A stretch of 22,386 nt of DNA. Source: DATKCA01 sp035544675 (GTDB lineage: Bacteria; Acidobacteriota; Thermoanaerobaculia; Gp7-AA8). Shown here one piece after another: positions 13,945 to 22,386 of the stretch (position 1 is the stretch's first letter; every line of letters starts with the position of its first letter). A program made the translations under genes and the position numbers. The notes beneath the pieces are model-generated. The model was not told the DNA's origin. It worked only from the letters and a program-made list of their open reading frames with translations, and did no database searches. The stretch lies in contig DATKCA010000092.1 in the NCBI GenBank assembly GCA_035544675.1, positions 1 to 22,386 of the forward strand, given 5' to 3'.

Positions 13945-14292
13945 CTACCTCTGCGTCACGATGAACCAGGTGCCGATGATGGCCAGTGCCGCCAGCACGA
14001 TCTGCAGCGGCAGGATCGTCGTTCCGGCGATCGACAGCGTGACGGCGATCCACATGGCCGTGATGGCCACGGCTTTCGAGCGCCGCGGCATCGGCTCCTC
14101 GCCCTTGAAGATGCGCAGTTGACGGCCCAGTACCGGATGCCCGACCAGCCAGTCGTGCAGCCGCTTTGAGCCGCGCAGGAAACAGGCCGAGGCGATGAAG
14201 AGGAACACGGTCCCCGGCAGCATGGGGAGGATCACGCCCGCGATCCCGATGGCGAGGAACACGACGCCGGCAGCGGTCCACATCATTCGCAC
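13945..14292 (-). CDS. DUF454 (YbaN-like) inner-membrane protein
   Basis: This 115-residue integral membrane protein is of the DUF454 family. The hallmark is AIGIAGVILPMLPGTVFLFIASACFLRGSKRLHDWLVGHPVLG (residues 14-56), with the LPMLPGT turn between two hydrophobic segments. A further pair of hydrophobic segments follows (about 72-111). Its function is unknown. ATG codons at 14292 and 14286 are both possible starts; I kept the first. It lies 14 nt after the macro-domain gene and is probably cotranscribed with the macro and EVE genes. Confidence 0.9.
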   Translation of the reverse strand: MRMMWTAAGVVFLAIGIAGVILPMLPGTVFLFIASACFLRGSKRLHDWLVGHPVLGRQLRIFKGEEPMPRRSKAVAITAMWIAVTLSIAGTTILPLQIVLAALAIIGTWFIVTQR

Positions 14293-14306
14293 GGTCGGCG
14301 TGAACG

Positions 14307-14801
14307 CTACCTCAGGGCGGCGCGGTAGGCGCGCAAGACTTCGTCGCCGAAGCAGGTGAAGATGACGCGGTCGACTCCAGGCCGCTCAGCCAGGAACGCG
14401 GCGGTCGTCCGGACCGCGATGACGGCAGCCTCGTCGATCGGGTAACCGTAAACGCCGCAGCTGATGGCTGGAAAGGCGATCGACCTGACGCTGTGCTCGA
14501 TCGCCAGGCGCAGGCTGTGGCGGTAACAGGAGGAGAGCAGCACAGCCTCGTTCCGATTGCCACCGCGCCAGATCGGACCGACGGTGTGAATGACGAGCCT
14601 GGCCGGCAGACGATACCCGCCCGTGACCCGCGCCTGCCCGGCCGGACATCCGCCGATCTTTCTGCACTCTTCGAGAAGCCCGGGTCCGGCCGCGCGATGA
14701 ATCGCGCCATCGACACCGCCGCCGCCCAGCAGCGATTCGTTCGCCGCGTTGACGATGGCGTCGACCTCGAGCGTCGTAATGTCGGCCTGAATCACTTCCA
14801 T
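14307..14801 (-). CDS. Macro-domain protein (ADP-ribose/O-acetyl-ADP-ribose hydrolase type)
   Basis: This 164-residue single macro domain of the MacroD/YmdB type binds ADP-ribose and usually hydrolyses O-acetyl-ADP-ribose or removes mono-ADP-ribose from proteins or DNA. The sequence starts MEVIQADITTLEVDAIVNAA. It carries NAANESLLGGGGVDGAIHRAAG, whose Asn and Gly-Gly-Val-Asp residues line the catalytic pocket in MacroD enzymes. It also has FPAISCGVYGYP in the second ADP-ribose-binding loop (about residues 110-122). Length and motif order are complete. The gene sits 25 nt downstream of the EVE-domain gene and 14 nt upstream of DUF454, so it is within an operon. No ADP-ribosyltransferase is visible in the window. 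Confidence 0.95.
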   Translation of the reverse strand: MEVIQADITTLEVDAIVNAANESLLGGGGVDGAIHRAAGPGLLEECRKIGGCPAGQARVTGGYRLPARLVIHTVGPIWRGGNRNEAVLLSSCYRHSLRLAIEHSVRSIAFPAISCGVYGYPIDEAAVIAVRTTAAFLAERPGVDRVIFTCFGDEVLRAYRAALR

Positions 14802-14826
14802 GAAGTGGCGTCCTTCGAGCGGGACA

Positions 14827-15231
14827 TCACTTGCCGAGCTTCACGACGATGTCGTACTCAGCCTTCGTCACCGGCTGGACCGACAGGCGGCTGCCCTTCT
14901 GCGTGACGACCATCTTCTCGAGGCCGCGCGTCTTCTTCAGCGTCTCCAGCGCCACGGTGTGGGGGAACCTGGCCACGAAGCGGATGTCGACCATCGACCA
15001 GTCCCGATCCTTCGGCTCCGGCCGAGCCTCACCGGTGACCTCGGCCAGTCCCGTCACGCCCGAAGGGTCCGCGCTCGAGGCGTAGAAGAGCACCTTGTCT
15101 CCGACAGCCATCTGGCGGATGAAGTTGCGCGCCTGGAAGTTGCGCACACCTTCCCAGCCGGTCGTGCCGTCACGCTCGAGATCGTCGATCGAGTAGGCGG
15201 AGGGCTCGGATTTCATGAGCCAGAACTTCAT
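14827..15231 (-). CDS. EVE-domain protein
   Basis: This 134-residue protein is a complete EVE domain (PF01878), a PUA/YTH-like fold that binds modified nucleobases. It begins MKFWLMKSEPSAYSIDDL, the family opening, then WEGVRNFQARNFIRQMAVGD and KVLFYASSADPSGVTGLAEV; later MVDIRFVARF and TLKKTRGLEKMVV fit the family. The start ATG (15229-15231) overlaps the first heptamer of the upstream TGAAGGA array, and no Shine-Dalgarno is visible because the leader consists of that array. It is upstream of a macro-domain gene, suggesting a shared link to nucleic-acid or ADP-ribose chemistry, but that is inference. Confidence 0.93.
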   Translation of the reverse strand: MKFWLMKSEPSAYSIDDLERDGTTGWEGVRNFQARNFIRQMAVGDKVLFYASSADPSGVTGLAEVTGEARPEPKDRDWSMVDIRFVARFPHTVALETLKKTRGLEKMVVTQKGSRLSVQPVTKAEYDIVVKLGK

Positions 15232-15294
15232 GAAGGATGAAGGCTGAAGGATGAAGGATGAAAAGTCCAGTAGAAGTCATTCGTCATTCATCCT
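15231..15294. repeat. Facing heptanucleotide arrays between aminotransferase and EVE genes
   Basis: TGAAGGA units in 7-nt phase run from 15231 to 15265 (one TGAAGGC, the last degenerate). About 11 nt later come TCATTCG and TCATTCA (15277-15290) and then TCC. The second half is the reverse complement type of the first (GGATGAA), so the two can pair. The left array contains the EVE start codon and the right array supplies the TGA stop of the aminotransferase (15288-15290). Confidence 0.85.
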
Positions 15295-16517
15295 CTCTTG
15301 TATCGCGATAGAGCAAGGGACAGAAGCTCCACCGACCGGCGCAACGCCTCCTCCCCCAGCACATACGCGATCCTGATCTCGTTCTTGCCGAGCTCGGACT
15401 TGTAGAACCCGTTCGCCGGCGCGACCATGACGGTCTCACCGCGGTCCTCGAACTCGCTGAGGAGGTAGATCGCGAAGTCTTCCGCATCCTCGACCGGCAG
15501 CTTCACCACGCAGTAGAACGCGCCTTCGGGTTTCAGAAGAAAGACGCCGGGGATCGACGTCAGCCCCTGGTAGAGGATGTCGCGGCGGTGCTGGTACTCC
15601 TCGACGATCGCGCGGGTGTACTCCTCGCCGAGCGAATCGACACCCACGGCGATGAACTGCGCCAGCCCGGGCGGCGACAGCCGTCCCTGCGCCATCCGCA
15701 GGCACGAGTCGTACACCTCGGCATTGCGCGTGACGAGGGAGCCGAGGCGGATGCCACAGGCGCTGTAGCGTTTGGAGAGGCTGTCCACCACGATCGCGAA
15801 CTCGTCACTGCCCGGCAGCTCCAGCGCGCTGATGGCCTTCTGACCGTCGTACACGAACTCGCGATAGACCTCGTCGGAGATGAGGAAGAGATTGTTCTCC
15901 CGGCAGAAGCTGGCCACCATGTCCAGCTCTTCGCGCGTGTAGACCGTGCCGGTGGGATTGCTCGGATTGCAGATGATGACCACGCGCGTGCGCGGAGTGA
16001 GCGCCCGATCCCAGACGTGGCGCGGCGGCATGTGAAAGCCGTCGCGGCCGCGGCTCGTCACAGGCACGATGTTCAGGCCGGCCATCGTGGCGAAGGCGAC
16101 GTAGTTCGCGTAGAAGGGCTCGACGACGATGACCTCGTCCCCATCGTCCGCGCAAGCCATGAACGCGAAGAGGATGGCTTCACTGCCGCCGGTCGTGGCC
16201 AGGATCTGGTTGAGACCGAGCTCGAGTCCGAGGCGGCGCTGGTAGTAGCGCTGCAGGGAGCGCAGGTATTCGGGTGTGCCGGTGGAAGGCGAGTATTCGA
16301 GGACTCTGGTGGTCAGACGGCCCAGCCGCTCCAGCATGCAGGGCGGCGTCTCGATGTCGGGCTGGCCGATGTTGAGGTGATAGACGTTCGTGCCTCGCGC
16401 CTTGGCCGCTTCGGCCAGAGGGGCGAGTTTGCGGATGGGCGAGGCCGGCATGGCCAGGCCGCGCCGCGAGAGCTCAAACGATTGCGGACTCTTCTCCAAC
16501 TCGTGAAGCGACGTCAA
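15288..16517 (-). CDS. PLP-dependent class I/II aminotransferase (aspartate-type)
   Basis: This 409-residue fold-type I aminotransferase probably acts on aspartate or an aromatic/branched amino acid. Motifs present: YHLNIGQPDIETP (about 46-58), LEYSPSTGTPEYLRSL, ATTGGSEAILFAF, the aspartate-aminotransferase signature NPSNPTGTVYTREEL (about 184-198), LFLISDEVYREFVYDG and the Schiff-base Lys249 in VDSLSKRYSACGIRLG, followed by the AEVYDSCLRMAQGRLSPP helix. The frame begins with TTG at 16517, preceded by GAGGGCGG; the first ATG is at 16451 (residue 23, MPASPIRKL). Homologues usually start upstream of that Met, so I keep the TTG with reservation. It is probably the first gene of the minus-strand group leading through EVE, macro, DUF454 and DinB. 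Its stop codon is inside a heptamer repeat. Substrate specificity is unresolved. Confidence 0.92.
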   Translation of the reverse strand: MTSLHELEKSPQSFELSRRGLAMPASPIRKLAPLAEAAKARGTNVYHLNIGQPDIETPPCMLERLGRLTTRVLEYSPSTGTPEYLRSLQRYYQRRLGLELGLNQILATTGGSEAILFAFMACADDGDEVIVVEPFYANYVAFATMAGLNIVPVTSRGRDGFHMPPRHVWDRALTPRTRVVIICNPSNPTGTVYTREELDMVASFCRENNLFLISDEVYREFVYDGQKAISALELPGSDEFAIVVDSLSKRYSACGIRLGSLVTRNAEVYDSCLRMAQGRLSPPGLAQFIAVGVDSLGEEYTRAIVEEYQHRRDILYQGLTSIPGVFLLKPEGAFYCVVKLPVEDAEDFAIYLLSEFEDRGETVMVAPANGFYKSELGKNEIRIAYVLGEEALRRSVELLSLALSRYKRG

Positions 16518-16619
16518 TTCCGGCCGCCCTCAAAATAAAAATCCGGGTTGACGCCGATCCTCTCGCTCATGACTCGAATCAGTGCGAAGGGCATGCCGCG
16601 GGCCGTTTACAATTGATGC

Positions 16620-17804
16620 ATGCTGCTGAGCCGTAGGGCTTTCGCCGTTCTGTCCTCCATGATGCTCCTGCAGTGCGTCCATGTTGCGCCGCCGCTGCCC
16701 GCGGGCGAGTTCCGCGGGCTGTGGGTGGCGACGGTCCGCAACATCGACTGGCCTTCGAAGCCGGGCCTCCCTGTCGAGGAGCAGAAGCGCGAGCTCGTTG
16801 CCATCCTCGACCGCATGGTCGAGCTGAATCTCAACGGCATGATCTTCCACGTCCGGCCGTCCGCCGACGCGCTCTATCCGTCGGACCTCGAGCCGTGGTC
16901 GGAGTACCTGACCGGCGAGATGGGGAAAGCGCCCGAGCCCTTCTACGACCCTCTGGCGTTCGCGATCGACGAGGCGCATCGCCGCGGCATCGAGCTGCAC
17001 GCCTGGCTGAATCCGTACCGGGCCCGGCGTCTGTCCGAGACCGCTCCGGCCGCCTCGACGCACATCACGCTCGCCAATCCGGACCTGGTCCGCACGTACG
17101 GCTCGTTCCTCTGGATGGATCCCGGTGAGCCGGTGGTCCGCGAGCGCGCCGTCGCGGTCGTGCGCGACATCGTGCGGCGATACGACGTCGACGGCATCCA
17201 CTTCGACGACTACTTCTACCCGTATCCGGAGAACGGGGCCGACTTCCCGGACGAGGCGACCTGGCGGCGGCACGGCAACGGGATGCCTCGCGACGAGTGG
17301 CGCCGGAAGAACGTCGACGATCTCATCGAGCAGGTCGCGCGCACGATCAAGGAAGAGAAGCCGGGCGTGAGATTCGGACTCTCGCCCTTCGGGATCTGGC
17401 GCCCCGGTCATCCGCGGAGCGTGCGCGGATTGGACTCGTACGAGCAGATCTACGCGGACTCGCGTAAGTGGATCCGCCAGGGCTGGGTGGACTACTTCGC
17501 CCCGCAGCTGTACTGGTCCTCCACCGCTCCCCAGCAGAAATTCGGCGACCTCCTCGGATGGTGGTCGCGGCAGAACCGGCACGGGCGCAACATGTGGCCG
17601 GGGCTGGCCGCGCACCGCGTGGGGAACGGCCGCCCGAACAGTTTCAACGCCAGCGAGATCACCGGCCAGATCCGCCACATCCGCCGGACGCGCCAGGCCA
17701 ACGGCTGGATCCTCTTCAACGCGAAGGTGGTGATGCAGAACCGCGGCGGAATCGCCGACGCGCTGAAAGAGCTGAACCGGAACGCACCACCAAGACCGCG
17801 GTAG
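16620..17804 (+). CDS. GHL10 (DUF187) glycosyl-hydrolase-like lipoprotein
   Basis: This 394-residue protein contains the glycosyl-hydrolase-like 10 domain (PF02638), the family of E. coli DigH (YddW), which cleaves peptide-free peptidoglycan glycan. It has a lipoprotein signal: MLLSRRAFAVLSSMMLLQC, with LLQC as lipobox and Cys19 the likely lipidated residue. The TIM-barrel signatures are GEFRGLWVATVRNIDWPSKP (about 29-48), LNGMIFHVRPSADALYPS, RGIELHAWLNPYRA, the acidic strand DGIHFDDYFYPYP (about 195-207) with likely catalytic Asp residues, and WVDYFAPQLYWSS. It should sit on the periplasmic side of a membrane and act on cell-wall or exported glycan. The gene is divergent from the aminotransferase with 102 nt between; a TTGACG at 16548-16553 could be a -35 element, but I see no good -10. 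REP hairpins begin just after its stop. Confidence 0.93.
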   Translation: MLLSRRAFAVLSSMMLLQCVHVAPPLPAGEFRGLWVATVRNIDWPSKPGLPVEEQKRELVAILDRMVELNLNGMIFHVRPSADALYPSDLEPWSEYLTGEMGKAPEPFYDPLAFAIDEAHRRGIELHAWLNPYRARRLSETAPAASTHITLANPDLVRTYGSFLWMDPGEPVVRERAVAVVRDIVRRYDVDGIHFDDYFYPYPENGADFPDEATWRRHGNGMPRDEWRRKNVDDLIEQVARTIKEEKPGVRFGLSPFGIWRPGHPRSVRGLDSYEQIYADSRKWIRQGWVDYFAPQLYWSSTAPQQKFGDLLGWWSRQNRHGRNMWPGLAAHRVGNGRPNSFNASEITGQIRHIRRTRQANGWILFNAKVVMQNRGGIADALKELNRNAPPRPR

Positions 17805-17814
17805 GAGCGCTCCA

Positions 17815-17841
17815 GTGGAGGACAGGCAATCCTGCCTGTCC
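17815..17841 (+). repeat. REP hairpin, upstream RAYT copy 1
   Basis: The same GGACAGGC/GCCTGTCC stem and AATCCT loop as the other REP copies, starting GTGGA. It lies 11 nt after the GHL10 stop and is arranged head-to-tail with the next copy, 9 nt away. Confidence 0.92.
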
Positions 17842-17850
17842 GGAGCGCTT

Positions 17851-17879
17851 CTGTGGAGGACAGGCAATCCTGCCTGTCC
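17851..17879 (+). repeat. REP hairpin, upstream RAYT copy 2
   Basis: A 29-nt copy identical to 5896-5924, directly upstream of the RAYT gene. Its preceding CGCTTCTGTGG also occurs at the inner edge of the right-hand copy on the opposite strand. Confidence 0.92.
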
Positions 17880-17930
17880 TCTTTTCCTACTCCCCGTAGA
17901 CGTTGATTCGCACCGAGGGAGAATTACTCC

Positions 17931-18431
17931 ATGCCAGTGCAGATCGACACGTTTGCGACACGGCGCCATTTGCCTCATCTGGAGAAACGAGGCAAATCCT
18001 ATTTCGTAACGTTCTCCACGATCGGGCGACGAATCTTGAGCTCTGAGGCTCGAACGATCGTGCTGACTTGCTGCGTTCACGACCACGACCGAACGTACTG
18101 CCTGGAATGCGCCGTCGTGATGCCGGACCACGTCCACATGGTTTTCACGCCCTACGAGATGTGGACGATGCCGTTGATCATGAAGCGAGTGAAGGGCAAC
18201 TCAGCGAGACTCATCAACGCGTATCTCGGCAGACGCGGCGCATTCTGGGAAGAGGAATCGTTTGACCGGATCCTGCGCGGCCATGAGCAATTGCGGAAGA
18301 AAGCTGAATACGTCTGCCAGAACCCGGTGAGCGAAGGGCTCGCTGACACTCCCGATGAATACCCATGGATCTGGCGCTTATGGATCGAAGGAGGACAGGC
18401 AGGATTGCCTGTCCTCCACAGAAGCGTTTAG
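17931..18431 (+). mobile_element. REP-associated tyrosine transposase (RAYT, Y1_Tnp type)
   Basis: RAYTs are single-copy, IS200-related HUH/Y1 nucleases thought to move or amplify REP hairpins. This 166-residue protein has the HUH motif in VVMPDHVHMVFTP (His67 and His69), the helix MPLIMKRVKGNSARLINAYLG, and WEEESFDRILRGHEQLRKKAEYVCQNPV. Tyr127 in that last segment is the probable nucleophile. The N-terminal KSYFVTFSTIGRR strand is typical. ATG 17931 follows GAGGGAGA by about 11 nt. REP hairpins lie upstream (two direct copies) and over its 3' end (one inverted copy), the classic REPtron arrangement. The last 13 residues (GGQAGLPVLHRSV) are translated from that REP, and the stop is in a duplicated aconitase tail, so the original C-terminus may have been altered. 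The core motifs are intact. Confidence 0.92.
18393..18421 (-). repeat. REP hairpin, inverted copy inside RAYT 3' end
   Basis: The exact reverse complement of the 29-nt REP at 17851. It encodes the C-terminal residues of the RAYT and runs directly into the duplicated acnA tail through the shared sequence ACAGAAGCG. Confidence 0.92.
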
Positions 18432-18470
18432 CTCGCCGTCAGCTGTTCCAGCACAAACGAACAGAAGCGT

Positions 18471-21323
<2,853 letters not shown>

Positions 21324-21402
21324 AGCTTTCCCGCGGCGCGAGGTAGGAAATTGCAGCGCGCACCGCCGGCGCCGGAGTGTATCAGATCAGATCGGGAGGG
21401 AA

Positions 21403-21486
21403 CCTCTGCGTAAGCTCTGCGTCCTCTGTGACTCTGTGGTTTGACATCAACCACAGAGTCACAGAGATCACAAAGTTGCGCAGAGG
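21403..21486. repeat. Inverted repeat upstream of acnA
   Basis: A perfect 18-bp stem, CTCTGTGACTCTGTGGTT (21424-21441) with its complement at 21449-21466, encloses the 7-nt loop TGACATC. An outer pair, CCTCTGCG (21403-21410) and CGCAGAGG (21479-21486), extends it. Each arm holds near-repeats of CACAGAG. It sits between the acnA start and the PilZ gene end, so it could terminate or process the PilZ transcript or lie in the acnA leader region. Similar CACAGAG hairpins are, to my recollection, dispersed in several phyla. Confidence 0.9.
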
Positions 21487-21489
21487 CTC

Positions 21490-21517
21490 CCTAAGGCCTA
21501 AGGACTAAGGACTAAGG
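21490..21517. repeat. Heptanucleotide array at the PilZ gene stop
   Basis: Four 7-nt units (two CCTAAGG then two ACTAAGG) lie in tandem. The stop codon of the PilZ gene (21512-21514, minus strand) is inside the last unit. Confidence 0.88.
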
Positions 21518-22288
21518 CCTCGCTACTGCGGAACGGCCCGCTGCGCGGCCGCGCTCGCGCAGTCCGTCGAACTTGCGGCGCAGCGAGTCGAGGTCGATCC
21601 GCGCTTCGCCCGAGACGCACAGCGAGTGGATGACCTCGCGCATCTTCTCGTCCTGGCCCACGATGACGATTCCGGCCAGAAACTCGTTCGGTTGCTGCCC
21701 CGCCGTCGTCCACACCACGCGTCCGGCCACGTCGATCGGTCCGCTCTCACCGTCGATCTGAAAGCGGAGCTGCTCGCGCGAGCCCACCCCGATCCGCGAT
21801 TCTGCGGAAATGCGCGCGCCGCGCAGCGAGAGATCGAGCAGCGAGACGGGCGTCGAGTCTCCGAACGTCGCCGTGATCGGCGCGGTGATGCGATAGCGGT
21901 CGCACGAGCGGAAGTCCTCGATGCGCATGGCCGCCTCGCGGCCCAGAAGGTCGTCCAAGAGGGCGCTGACGACGCGGCTGGGGCGGTCGAACGACACGCC
22001 GATCAGATACGTGTCGTGAATCATCTCCATGTCGATCGTGTCGAGCTCGGACCACAGCGCCGTGATCGGCACGGTGATGCCCGTCGGGATCTCCAGGTAG
22101 TACTGCTTGCCCGACTCGAGGGGATTCACCATCTCCAGGCGCGCCCCCTTGCTCGATAGATCGAGGATGCGGGCAGGATTCCCATCGACGTTGCCGTGGA
22201 GAGGAGGGGTGAGAAAGTAGCGGGGTACTGTTCGGAGATCGCGTTCCACTTGTCGCGTTGTACCACTCCGCCGTGAAGTGGCCAGCAT
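21512..22288 (-). CDS. Tandem PilZ-domain protein (putative c-di-GMP receptor)
   Basis: This 258-residue protein has two PilZ domains (PF07238), each with both c-di-GMP contact motifs. Domain 1 has RxxxR as RTVPR (residues 19-23) and DxSxxG as DLSSKG (43-48). Domain 2 has RSCDR (127-131) and DLSLRG (152-157). A segment with YLIGVSFDRPSRVVSALLDDLLGRE links them, and a charged helix (IDLDSLRRKFDGLRERGRAA) closes the protein. There is no signal peptide or membrane segment, so it is a cytoplasmic receptor, plausibly controlling exopolysaccharide or motility. No output enzyme is fused. The start ATG at 22288 lies 25 nt downstream of the heptamer array, and the stop lies in another. Both binding sites look intact, but binding itself is inferred. 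Confidence 0.92.
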   Translation of the reverse strand: MLATSRRSGTTRQVERDLRTVPRYFLTPPLHGNVDGNPARILDLSSKGARLEMVNPLESGKQYYLEIPTGITVPITALWSELDTIDMEMIHDTYLIGVSFDRPSRVVSALLDDLLGREAAMRIEDFRSCDRYRITAPITATFGDSTPVSLLDLSLRGARISAESRIGVGSREQLRFQIDGESGPIDVAGRVVWTTAGQQPNEFLAGIVIVGQDEKMREVIHSLCVSGEARIDLDSLRRKFDGLRERGRAAGRSAVARP

Positions 22289-22313
22289 GCGGGCGTGAAT
22301 GTGTCGTGAACCG

Positions 22314-22386
<73 letters not shown>

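Noticed and set aside
16518..16619. Sigma-70 promoter between aminotransferase and GHL10 genes
   Set aside because: A TTGACG occurs, but no -10 at a proper distance could be supported.
17931..18431. IS200/IS605 insertion sequence
   Set aside because: There is no TnpB and there are no classic IS ends. Single RAYT architecture with REP hairpins explains the locus better.

Overview
This GC-rich window looks chromosomal and comes from a soil- or sediment-type Gram-negative bacterium. An adjacent DUF1549/DUF1501 secreted-protein pair, GT4 and polyprenyl sugar transferases, a PL8 lyase, a SenB-type glycosyltransferase and many short hairpin repeats between genes together suggest Acidobacteriota, with Planctomycetota/Verrucomicrobiota-type lineages second. 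This is inference from gene content. There is no rRNA gene or other taxonomic marker, and I saw no tRNA or CRISPR array.

Layout. 1-2462 (minus): an exopolysaccharide priming sugar transferase (cut by the window edge), a GT4 glycosyltransferase and a small zinc-ribbon protein, ending in heptamer arrays. 2481-5828 (minus): a long hairpin repeat, then a Tat-exported DUF1501 protein and a DUF1549-type protein with a CxxCH motif. 5940-8049: a divergent pair, senB (minus) and senA (plus), which is the core of selenoneine biosynthesis. 8046-10213: a secreted transglutaminase-like protein (minus), then a thioesterase-fold protein and endonuclease III (plus). 10213-13374 (plus): a GC-rich hairpin, a cold-shock gene with a clear terminator, a PL8 polysaccharide lyase and an unknown protein. 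13371-16517 (minus): a likely operon of aminotransferase, EVE-domain, macro-domain, DUF454 and DinB-like genes. 16620-17804 (plus): a GHL10 lipoprotein. 17815-18503: a RAYT transposase with REP hairpins, plus a duplicated piece of the aconitase 3' end. 18471-22288 (minus): aconitase and a tandem PilZ protein. 22314-22386: a heptanucleotide array that runs off the window.

Two themes stand out. The first is selenium metabolism: SenB makes a selenosugar from selenophosphate and a nucleotide sugar, and SenA joins it oxidatively to hercynine. senC and egtD are not in the window and should lie elsewhere if the pathway is complete. The second is intergenic architecture. At least five junctions carry 7-nt tandem repeats of different sequence, several as facing inverted arrays that abut or supply start and stop codons. 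One array encodes the N-terminus of a surface-polysaccharide glycosyltransferase, where a change in copy number would shift the reading frame. There is also a genuine REP/RAYT system whose right-hand REP encodes the end of the RAYT and joins a duplicated acnA tail.
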